This document shows, piece by piece, positions 39,101 to 51,100 of a stretch of 64,000 nt of DNA. The position numbers and the translations under genes are program-made. Position 1 is the first letter of the stretch. Each line of letters begins with the position of its first letter. Source of the DNA: Opisthorchis felineus (Eukaryota; Platyhelminthes; Trematoda; Opisthorchiida; Opisthorchiidae). The DNA lies in NCBI GenBank assembly GCA_004794785.1, contig SJOL01003837.1, forward strand, positions 1 through 64,000, written 5' to 3'. The notes under the pieces are model-generated. The model ran no database searches and was not told the DNA's origin. It worked only from the letters and a program-made list of their open reading frames with translations.

Positions 39101-42100
39101 GCGAAATAACCTTTCAGCTACTCAATCTAGTCTATTACGAGCGTGCTAGGGAGTGCCCTAAGGCAAAAAGCGGGCTCACTTTTTCGTCATAATCATCGAC
39201 GGCATAACATCAATGTTCAACAAATGATGCTTCGCCGACGTACAAACATTATTTATTTGGAAGCCTTATTGCGAAGAAAGTAACAATGGACAGGGAAGGG
39301 ACTTAACGCCAGCCTAACACAACCATTACTTCCAGACACTCATTCAGGCAATCTGGACAGAAACTAACAACAAGATCGCCACTGACATCGGTTGGTAGCC
39401 ATATCTTGAAGCATCTCCAGTCAGGCGCAGTGGGGCTCATGCGGTCCCCATCCTGGAAGGTGAGTCGCGCCGACAGCACCCAGACTTTCCGCAATCTCTT
39501 TTACAGCCCTCTGCCAGGTCAAGGGTTGGCCACCTCTCTGCTTCCGCCACTCAGAATTGGGCAAGGAAAACAGCACTCCCTTCGGCAAACGATGGTTCGG
39601 CGTACTCAATACATGGCCTAACCAATGCAGCTTCTGGTGCTGGACACATTCGTCAATGGAAATCCCCGCCGCACAACCGAAAACTTGTTGTCCAACTGCC
39701 TCGTTACAAATTCGTGGACACCAACCCATACGAAATGTGGTTCTGAGACAACGGTTGTTGAAAATCTAAAGAAGTCACAGTTCCTCTGATCGAACAGGCC
39801 AAGCCTCACAGCCGTACAACAAAACAGCCAGCACCGTAGCCTGATACACACGTCCCTTGAGATTCAGGGATATACCGCTTTGAAGCCATAGGTGTCTCAA
39901 ATTAGCAAACGCGACCCAAGTCTTGCAGATTCGTGCATTGATCTCATCTGTCACACTACAATCACAACTAATACGACTTCCAGGATACGTAAAACTCTCC
40001 ACAACTTCCAGTGCCCCCCCCTGGATTGTAAGTGGTATGCTCAGTGACTGCATGTCCAGGAGCATCACCTTACACTTTGTGGGTGCAAAGAGCATACCAG
40101 AGGACGGGATGACTTTGATCAGTTCATCCAAAAACACCTGCGCACTCTCCTTTTCGAAGACGAGAACGATGTCGTTTGCACATTCCATATCAGCAAGGTT
40201 TTCGTCAGCTGCTATTTGGACATCATTGTTTTAAAGACCTTCCAGCTTTCATCTCACTATCTCACCGATCACAAAATTAAATAGGAACAGGGAGAGTGGG
40301 CATCTCTAACGAACACCGCTTTGTGTACGGAAGCTTTTGGAGAGATCTCCGTATACTCTCAGAAGTCCAGAAGCCTGAGAATACAAAGAACTTATTATGT
40401 TCACAAATTTCCGGGGTATCCCTTGGTGGGCAAGCGAGCTAAGAAGAACAGACGGGTCAACCGAGTCAAATGCGCCTTGGAAATCCAGGATTACTAAAAC
40501 TGTGGGTCGTTTGTACGTATGGAGTTGTTTCAACACCTGATGGAGTGTGAAGATTTGGTTAACGCAGGAACCCCTCTTGCTGCTCTCGAGTCCGTGTTTC
40601 ATGATCCACCATAAGGCAGCGAAGCACAAGTGATGTCAACAGCAGGGTCAGTTCTATCCCCCTGTAGTTACCACACTCAATACGAGCCCCTTTTTTGAAA
40701 GTAGGCACTATCACCAATTCTCTGCAGTAGTTTGAGACGGTCTCCTTTTCCAAAATGCAGGCAAACAGATTAGCCAGGCGCCGACTGATGATTTCACCCC
40801 TATTTTTGAACAATGTGGGTGGGAGGTCATCCGGACCAGGAGCTCAGTGGAGCTTGAGAGAACATATGCAGTCATAAACCTCTGGGACTGTTGGGGGTGC
40901 CAAGTTCACCGTCCAGGGTTCTATTTCATTTGTAGGATCCAGATGAGTGGCACCTAGTGGCCAAGATAATTGTTGCTCAACTTATTTGGCCCAGCGGTCA
41001 AGGTGTTCTTTTTTACTCAAGATGGTGGTGCCACGGTGATTCTTGGTGGTTTCGGTCACAGGTGATTTCCGAAGACCGGTCGCGCGGATCAACTGAAATA
41101 ATATCCGGACTTTCCCGGCTTTTTGGTCCTCTTCCATTTCCTTGGCCTTCGGTGTCTATCATGCTGTACTGTCGGCGAGCACGCTCCTTTCACTTGACGT
41201 CTGATAATTCGTCCTGCCAATTTATGCTTGAGACTGGCGAAAGCGTTTCTCCGAGACTCAAACAGTGCCACTGTTCTGTGTGATATACACTGCTTGATCG
41301 GGCCTGACAGCGCCGTGTCACAGGCAAAACTCCCAGCACTTTACAAAGATGTAGCGACCTCGTTCCAGCATGAATTCACATCTGATGGTGGAGCAGTTGG
41401 AAGAGAGTCCAGAAGACGATTCTGATAAGTCCCGAATCTACCAGTCTCTCAGTTGCTAGGCCACAGTTGTTAAGATGCACTCTAACTGGAAGAACTTACC
41501 TTTTGACCCTGATTGGTGGCAAGTCTAAAATCGACTGCAAATTTTGGGCCGCGGTGTTATGAAAAGAGGGATTTATTTGTGACTTTAGACTAAAATTCGA
41601 CATGAAAAAGCTTGAGACACACCGGTAACTAGGTAAATTGTTAGTTACCAACACGCTAATATGTAGGGATAAGGGGGCTGAAACCTTTGCATCACTGCTC
41701 CGCTAACCTACCAGGTACAGTATGTCCCGTTTTTCTTCCTCTGAAAATCACGGGAACCTAAGACACTACGTAGTTCATTTAGTTCACCTCAAACCGTTTA
41801 TGACAAACCATAATTTCCAGAAGGACACCTCAGTAAGTTGTCAGCGTCTGTCTTGCAGAACGGTAATAGTAATAATGGTGGTTGTACTAGCGTCCATGGG
41901 TCTTTCAGAACACTCACAAAGCACATTGGATGACCAGGAAATCCTGACATTTCTGCAAAACTGCTGTTTGTAAACACCTAGTGCACAATCGTTTATCAGA
42001 AATAGCTGTAAGATCCTATAGTTTGAAAATACACCCAAGTGCACATTTTGCACCGCCGGAGGGGTTAGTTGCACCGCTTCCAGCAACTGTGGTTGTTCTC

Positions 42101-45100
42101 ACGTGATCTCCGGCTCATATCTACACATGTGCATGGGAATCGGTTGGTGTGATAGAGTTCGGTTGCTTCAAAGAATGACCACGGCCTGAGTAAAAAAGTC
42201 TAACTTAGACCGATACTGGGTCTTCACTGTTTCTTCTCACCATATAAATCAATTGCAGATAAGAGAAACTCACTTCAGAAAACGGTATTTTATTTTGTAC
42301 CAGTTCCCTGCGCCACTGTTTGGTCAAGAGAGAACGGAATTCTTGATTAAACGGTCCAGTGTATGACAAGAATCCTGTTGCCAGCAGAACATCCCCAACG
42401 AGGCGATTTATTTGTTCTGTGAATAGTTTGCTTGCTTCCGTCCAACGTATCTGCTCGCCTGAAATTTCGTGTGCAATTATCAACAGTCTGGGAGATGTAG
42501 GGACCCAACAAAATATGGTTTAGACGGTAGCTGGAAACACCAGATCCCGTTTGTAGTTCTTGCTGGTAAAACCTGGGAACAACTTGCTTTCAGTAGCGGT
42601 ATGGATCAGGATAAAATATAATGATGGTTCTCTCAACAGCTTGCGCCGATCCTTCCCAGACTCAAAAGAGTTTAAAAGAAATGCAACTGATGAGTAAATT
42701 TGCTTCACCAAAAGATAGGCTGTAAGAACCATAGGTGGAGTGGATGCATACGAAGAAGTTCAATGATGTGCCGACAGATATAGCTAAATTCTGTAATCTG
42801 GCCGCAGTGAATCAGAAAATAAACTAGGGACCGGCTGCATCTTCACAACGTTTCGAGTCCTTTAGAGAGACTTTATTAAACCAGCATAACATCATTCACA
42901 ACGCGCACACTTTACACAGAAATGGTGACGTGGAGCGAAATCTAAAAACTGATGGATGTGGAATCATCCGGGCACTTGAATGCAAAAGAGACAGGAGCTT
43001 AACTTGTAACTTGTGTGAACCTCTGTTCACATCAGCTGAGCGGGCAGTTGAGTTATAATTACCGATACAGATACACACACGTTGACTTTCAAGAAGACAG
43101 GTTACACTCACGCGATCAGTCAACAGCGATGTGAAACCGGTAGTGGACTGTAAGAGTTTGCTTAGGTGTTCTGTCACCCAGTCTGGTTACACAGACAAAG
43201 CAAAACCTACATGAGGGCGGTGATATCAACGAGGTACAACAAGGTACAACGAGGTCCCAACAACCAGTACAAAGGCCATAAGAAGATGATCAGATGACGC
43301 CAGAATGGATAACATGACGTCCATACGACGAGGAATACGAATTGTGATAAGACCAAAAGAACCCCGGGTGTGCTGGATTTCACTACACTTTCTCACTTAC
43401 CAGCCAGGCCACCGATCAGCGCTGTGGCATTGGTCATTTTACGTCGACAAGCCTCTGCCTCATCCATCAAACGCTGTTTGTCTGCCATTGCTCGATCGTA
43501 CTCGGCCTGAACAATATTCAACTCTCTCTGTTTTTCATCAAGCTGACCTTGGGCAACCGCGAGTTCTTTCATAGCTCCCGCTAAGCGGTTTTCCTGTCTG
43601 GCCAGCATTGCCTGAAACACAAAATTGGAGGCATATCAGCCTTGTGAATTACCCGTTCAAGTGTCAAGTAATTAAATTCAGCTTTTTGTGGAAAGGCTTG
43701 GGTGACAGCTATTTCCAAGCTATCCGGACTTTTTAAAAATACTGAGTCCTCATTTGGCTTCGAACACTGTTTAGTTTCATGCTTTAGTCCAGATTATATC
43801 CCATTTCGAATGTGACCTCTATTTGTGTTGAATGTATTTTACCACCCCAGTCAATGGTGATAAACATACTCCACCTCATTTTGGAATGGTCCTCATAAAT
43901 TATCATAACAGGTATTAAAAGATGGGACAAATCTTATTGTGTTTCCAATACGGCGAAGATATTCAGGTGATGAAAAGTCTGAAAGAAAGCCACCATCCCT
44001 TTTCACATCCATGGTGTCATGCCTACTTTTGGGGATCATGGGTCCAAATATTTTCAAGGAGATATGCCTGCCTATACATCTGTCTGAGAAGCTATACAAA
44101 GCAACAGATGAAGCATCATTAGTTATGCTAAATGACCAGTGTGAGCTTTACTGGCATCAGCAAATCAGATGTGACCCGCAGAATTATCTTTCTTCGAGCA
44201 GAAAATTTGAGTTCCAAATGGTAGTGCTCTCGGAAATGACTGACCTAGAAACTGGATCGAATAATATAAAACTGGAAAATGAACCAGGAGTACCTTCAAG
44301 GGTAGCACTTCTTTGTTCACCGCAAAGAACGAAGCCATAGCTTTGGTCCAAGAGCACAACCCAGCCACATCACCACAAACTCGTTTGGCCTGCTCCATAT
44401 TATAATCGTCCATTTGGAAATATGGCTCCATCAGTTCTACGGTTTCCTCGTTTATTGAATCCTGTTAATCGACAAATGAATAAAAAGGGTCCTGCAAGTA
44501 GTGCGTTACCAGTAACTCAAAAGTAAGACGTAATGGTGTCTATATGGCCCAGAATTGGTTCAGCGAAGAGTGGTCATTGTCTGTTAATGTCCCTTCCCAA
44601 GCAGGACTATCCAGACTGTCTTTTAGTGGAGATCGCATAAATCGGCACAACCACCGACCCGTTGCTACGCTCCACTACGTTCCCTAACAACGCACTGATG
44701 ATGTCACCTCGATTGGTGATGAAACGTTTGCAATCAAATTGCCCAGCTCAGCGAACAAACCAACGACCATAAATCGGCTCAGCTGAAATCCAACCAAATC
44801 TCTTGTTTTTGATATTCGACAGTTGGATTCCAGTAGAGTCTCTCGTTAACATCAACTGCGTCTCAAATGACTGTGCCACATGCAAAATTTAGTGTTCAGC
44901 CACTTAATAGAAATGATGGAAACTCTGGGATTAGGCCTAAATGGTCAGCCTCAGGAAGGGCAAGACTCTCAGTGAACTCTCCTGATTTTTCATTTTTCAT
45001 CGACCTCATGAGTTGTGCCATATGAGGGAAGCATGAATGCTGTTAACGATATTAATGATAACATTAAATTCGAGATGATTTTCAGCAACTTATAGCTCAA

Positions 45101-48100
45101 GATTTTTGCATGTACCGTTGAGAAAATGTGATTCCTCCCATCAATGATTAGATAATAACCGAAAAAGAATAATTTCCCACAAATAAACCCATTTACGTAT
45201 CAACTGGGTCTTCACGGGAATTCAAGTGAATCTCTCGTTTGATATTCTTCAACTGAATGTGCCGCACAAAGGCCGCCTCATGGAAATATACTGCGATATC
45301 TCGAATATCGTACCAACTGAAACACGAGGAGGCCTTTGTGCAGCACATTCAGTTGAAGAATATCATAAACGAGAGATTCAGTTGAGTCTGCCGTGAAAAC
45401 CAAAATGATTTGCAAATGAGTGTATTTGTCGAAATCTGTCCAATTTGGGTTCAAGTAGAACATAAGGTTGACGGAAGCTCGGGGACTGCGCCCACCTGAT
45501 GAGCCCCAAGAAGGGCGAAACCGGTCGTGGGCTGTAGAATAGTTTTCATCAGCCTTATGAGTAGTGTATTACGTAACCAATCTTCCGCTAAACCAACAGA
45601 TGCTGTAACAACTGAACTGCTGAGGACGCCTGCTGTTCGTCATACGCCTCAGCAGAGCATCCCTCCTGTAAGCGGAAGGTCAGTCGTCCGAGTCCGCTCT
45701 TGAGCATCTCATTTCTCTAAAGCTGTGTGCACTTAAACTTCCCGTTTTCAGACGTAACATTGTTATTTCGCATGCTTATGCAGTTAGCTGGTTGCTGGTC
45801 TCTTCTCTATGCTGTACAATTTGGTGACCTGCGTCTCAATACCAATCGACCTGCCATCATGATAACCTTCTGAATGGGTGATTGTGAGTTTCTATGAGAA
45901 GGGGCACGAGATTCATCCACCGGGACTAAGCTTATGATCAATGGGGAGTGAGCAGCCGGGTTTACTTAAAATTTTATTGGTGCATATTTCGCTCCCTTTT
46001 GGTGATCAGTGTCGGTCTGTGAAAGTGACAAGATGTGGCGTGCACATATATGCTATTTAACAAAAGCAATCAAAATCGTGGCATTATATTGCAGACGTGT
46101 CAGTGTGATGGCACAATCGGTAGTCATACTAAGTTGCACCTCTTTTCTGAACTATGGTGCGGTAAATTTATTGATCGTCTACATTCCTTGAGAATACTGC
46201 GCCTGTGGAAAAGCCTAAGCGACAGTCACGCGAAAATTTACGGAACTCACTTTGGGGAAGTTCAACAGCCCATTTAGGAAGTTCGCACCCCCCATCATCT
46301 TCAGTGCCTCACCCCAAGACGGCTTCGGGCAGGCATGTTCGGGGTCAGCAACAACTCGATCCATGTGTTTTTGAAACAGCAACAACACGCAGTCCATTAT
46401 GCGCATAATCAAGTGAGGTGGTTTTCCAAGCTTCCGGACTTTAGAAAAACAGAAACAGTCCATTCTTTATCATTTTTCCCAACGGTTCCATGAAAACGGA
46501 AATTCCCTTTGTCTTGGAATGCTAAGCAGATTGGTTAGAAAACTCGCAAACTCTAAACAAGCTATGGAGGTTTTAACTGGACACAGTTAACGTAGAGACG
46601 TGTATCGAAGGTTGGGAATGATCGAGGACTAGTCATAGAACACACTCCGAATATTCACCAGAAGTCAGGTTGTTTGAATAAGTAAACAACCGGTTAGAAG
46701 AGGAGGCATATATCAAAATATAAAAAGGTGCTGCACATGAAGTTGTTCCGATCAAAAGCCTTTTGCGCATAGAAGCAGCTGAAGGGAAAGAATAATCGTG
46801 CCAGCAATTCTATGAACCCTTAGGCACAACTTTTCTACCAACCACTGAGAGGAAATAACCTGATCACGCTTGCGTGAAACAAAATGAACCTACCTGTAGA
46901 GATGTGAATAGGTTTGATGGTCTCCAAAGCAGCCTCTGCCTCCATCAGAGCTGGCTTAGCCGCTTCCAGTTTTTCCTCGGAGTTGGCTTTGTCCACACTA
47001 ATTGCATCCACCAGTGTTTGAGCTTTGTCTTTGACCAGCTGAACTTGGGCCTTCACCTTTTGAGCCGCAGTAGCCTTCACTGTGACTTCTTCCAAAACCT
47101 CTTCCGATTTCCTATTTGCCACTTGCAACTCCTTTTCTTTCTCTACCAATTGTTTACTAAGTTCATTCACCGACTCGGTAGCCTCGACCAACTTTTTCAA
47201 ACCACCATTCATTCGTTCAAAAAGCAGTTCGATTTCTTTACGCTTTTGCCCATAAATCTCCATGTAACCGTTGATGAACGATAGGTAGGACTTTGGGGTC
47301 ACATGTGTTTGCCGACGGAAGCGTTGAAAATATTCGATGCACGCCTCTGCCACTGTATCCTAGGAGAATTAATGTACGTTTTTGGGAGGTATTGCATAAA
47401 TAGAAAATTACGTAAGACATGTAGATGTTTTGTTGATCAAAAACCCATTGATTCTTCATGAGATGGCTTGTATAAATGGCAGTTTCCTTAAGAATGACGA
47501 CCGCAAAAAGGGTATTTGGCTTCTTCTGAGGGACGGATTCCCCCCTCCTCGGAGAGGTTGCACACCACCTCATAACTAACGGGTAACTCTATCTTGGTCT
47601 ATCCCAAAGTAGTCTCTCTTCGTGGCAATTAGTATCTATTAGTATATTAGTATATTAGTATAGTAGTATAGTAGTATATATGGTTGTACTTTTTAAATAC
47701 TGTCGTCATCATCACTTACAGTAATACACCAGCAATGTATGCTGGTGCCTAACTACCATACAACCATGGGGGAGAAGACCCTAGGAAAGAGCTGAAAGAA
47801 GAGGTAAATAATACAAAAAGCTTCATGTCCTTGAGGAAAACTATGAAGAATAGGGTGCCTACACTTTTGGACAGCATTTAAATAAACACATCTAAGCACC
47901 ATGTGGAAGTAAGGCGCCATCAGCGGGGTCAATCCAGAGTCCTTTGCAAACCTCAACCGACATAAACCCAGCTCACGACAGGCAAAATTTAGTTAGGCAG
48001 TCCGGATAGGGTATGACAACCTGCTCGCGCACTAAGATCGGTTGCGTGCCATATCCCGCAGGGTAGCACGGTTATCCGTTTGAGTTGTCTTCCCATAGTT

Positions 48101-51100
48101 TGAAGCTTCTCATCAAAGCAAGCAGTCTACAAATTATTCCGAAGTTCGGATATAAAGGCTGAACAGCGAATGGGAAGATGGTAACGCTGTAGCATTTAAT
48201 CAGGTAGACACCCGCTGCTATATTAAGGCTTTTTTTATTGTTGTATTATATTATATTGTATTATTGTTGTATTGTATTGTATCGTTAGATAAAATCACAG
48301 AAAGCACCTATTACCTCTCTCAAATCACCGATAGCGATTTATTAACACCAGAACGATCATTTTCTTACTTTTCACGAGTGAAAACAAGCGAGCTTCCATA
48401 AATTAAACGGTAAAAGGCCTACCTGCCCACACTATCTTACCCAATCGAACAAAGCACACACAAGATAATCATTCCAAATACATCTACAAGGGAGCAATAT
48501 TTGTCTTGAAAACGGAGACGCTTGTTGAGTCTATAGTCGTAACTGTCACGCCACCAATCTGAGCTTTTTGAGCGTGAAGTTGCACACAGATATTCTTAGT
48601 TCACATAGATTTGGAGACATGTAGGCTACGAGTAGGAGTTCCTACCTGAAACACGCCCATCGTCTGAACCACAGCCTGTTTCACATTCGGATTGCAAACA
48701 ATGTCGAAACGGGACAAAAAATGATTGGATACCGCAACCAGCGCATCCCTGGGCCATCTTTGGAACCAGTCCATAGTGCAACCGGAAATCAGCCCCGGAA
48801 ATTTCAGACTTCGACTTCGGAACTTTTGACCAACAGGTGAGAAGCACAAAACAATATGTAAGTTCTTCACAACACGGCTCGTATAGTATTCGCTCAACGT
48901 CTCATTTGTGATTGGACGTCTGGGGAATTCTTTTTTCATGGGTGCTACCAATTCTTGCAGAATTTCATCCATTTCATCCCGGGCAAACAGATTGGCTATC
49001 TCTCCTGAGCTGAGCATGTTGTTCAGGTATTCCAAGAATGCCTCATCTTTGATATCATTATCTGTGAAAATGAAGGTTATTCCTGATCCTTTCTGACCAG
49101 CAGTTCGATAGAGATATTTCAAATCCTCGGTCAGGTCGTTCACATTGTATGATCTGAAAATAAGCGGAATAAAGAGGTGGTTTTTAAACGAAATACACTA
49201 CTCATAATGTTGCTGAAAATTCTTTGACGGCGAACGACCGGTTTCGCCCTTCTTGGGGCTCATCAGGTAGGCGCAGTCCCCGAGTTTCCGTCAACCTTAT
49301 GTTCTACTTGGACCCAAAGTGGACAGATTTCGACAAATACACTCATTTGCAGATCAATTTGGTTTTGACTGGAGACTCACCTGGAACCCAGCTGAATCTT
49401 TCGCTTATGATGTTTTTAAGCAACTGAATGTGCTGCACCAGCAACCTTATGAGCAGTGTATTACATTTATACATGTATCGCGATATCTTGAATATCGTAC
49501 CAACTGAAACATGAGGCTGCCTGGTGCAGCACATTCAGTCGCCTGGACACATCACAAACGAGCGATTCAGCTGGGCTCCAGGTGAGTCTCCCGTCAAAAC
49601 CAAATTGGTATGCAAATGAGTGCATTTGTCGAAAAGAGGTAAAGTTATTCGGTATTCACACTACACACGATGTTCACAGAATCATAATGATCTCAAAAAC
49701 CTGTCCGAATCGACTTCCTGCTACATTATGAACTCGAGTTTTCCAAATGCTAATCCCATCCGCACTGATAAAAGGTGAGTAAATTTTGTCGAATGACTGT
49801 TGTTTTCATGCATTTACGCCAATCCGTTTTTGTTGATTATCAATCACATGCCACCTGCAACTGGTCAAATTTGTCTATGTTCACAAACTTCTTTTCAGGG
49901 TATACGATTGCTCACCTTTCGTCAAATTTTCACCAACCAAAGTGAGGCTAATTGCGTCCAGAATTCGGTTGACAACTTTTCACCAGTCATTTGTTGCTAG
50001 CACTGTGTTGAAATGTTAGTAGCTCGGATAGGCCCATTCTTTGTTGATCTGGTGGCTGTTGATCTATTCATCGAGCTTGGCTACCAGTTGGCCAACGTTC
50101 CGTCAACAGCCGATAGAGCTTCAGTGCGCGGTTGGGTTGTAGGGGTTGGGGGCGCACTGATGATGTCGCCTTGTTTGTTGCCGAAACGTTTGCAAGTTCG
50201 TTGCCAAGCTCGGCGAACAGGTCAACAATTACCTGATCAACAGCCAACAATCGTTTGTTGTGCTCATTCTGTTGAATTACTTGTCGCACAAACTGGCCGG
50301 CTATGCCAACACCCAGTGGCAGCTGGGTGTTGTTAGTCGGTTCGTTAGTCAGACCAAGAAACCATTCACGTGACCACATATAACCCCGTCTACCATAAAA
50401 TTGTCTCGAATCCACTTGTGTGGGCTATAAATTAACTGGTTGTTTGTGGTTGCAGGATTTGTAGAATTCACATGCACTTCACTGTCGTTTGAACAGTCCT
50501 CCTTGTGTCCTGGCCCAATTATTCCGGTGAGTCCACACTGAAGGAGGATGCATTATACTCGAGTTTTGCTCTTATTATCTGATGATGACCACCTGACGGA
50601 CGGGTCAGTCGATCGATACAACAACTGTGTCGTCGTTTGAGTCGCTCGCCTGTTTAGACGTGATAATTCGGGTACATCCAGCGTGCGCTGATGGAGTAGT
50701 GGTACCACGGTGGCCCCGAATGTCAGAGGCTAGAGGGTACGTGCTGCTGCTGAGCACCAATAAGGGCGAGATTCGAGTGTGGTGCATCCATCTTTTGTTT
50801 GGACTCACCAAAGTGATTGTGCAGGGACAGGAGGAGGACCGTTCAGATGAGTGGTTTGAAAGCGACTTTTATGCTTTAACTGACCCCTGTTTCCACATTT
50901 CCGGTGAACTCGGATCAGATTTCCACAGGGCACAAAGCACGAACGGTGGCTTGCCGGAAGAACAGAGCACTGGATTGTGAACTAGCTTTCGATCTGTAGC
51001 CTCCTTGTTCACCCGGGCTTGTGCGCCTGGTCTTCTCCGTCCAGAAGCCCGAGATTGTGCAGAGTACTGACACCGTCAGAGTTCTGAGTCTGTCTTAGTC

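Larger units (their letters stand above)
36609..42273 (-). other. Dynein intron 10, 5.7 kb, with SINE B and LINE C
   Basis: It holds a SINE (38375-38558) and a decayed LINE (39185-41480), both listed separately. The remaining 36609-38360, 38570-39180 and 41480-42273 show nothing recognisable. Confidence 0.65.
44462..46250 (-). other. Dynein intron 7, with VDLF repeat and foldback copy F4
   Basis: It contains a VDLF-family copy (44640-44775) and foldback F4 (45188-45573) with the best hammerhead ribozyme. No other feature is recognised in 45580-46250. Confidence 0.65.
47360..48645 (-). other. Dynein intron 5, with AT-rich tandem repeats
   Basis: It contains a TAGTATA-type run (47630-47680), a small hairpin at about 47726-47747 (CACCAGCA/TGCTGGTG) and a TATTG/TATTA run (48234-48283). 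No gene was seen. Confidence 0.65.

Noticed and set aside
43939..44340. 133-codon plus-strand ORF across dynein intron 8
   Set aside because: It overlaps exon 8 antisense, has no recognisable motif and no splice support, and is probably a chance frame.
49224..49427. Open frames such as [20 protein letters not shown] at 49224 and the minus-strand frame at 45278
   Set aside because: These are translations of the foldback repeat family. The same peptide-like strings appear wherever the repeat occurs and have no domain.
50340..51100. Possible solo LTR (TATAAAT near 50430 and a TG...CA look)
   Set aside because: No matching second LTR, primer binding site or target duplication could be found by eye.
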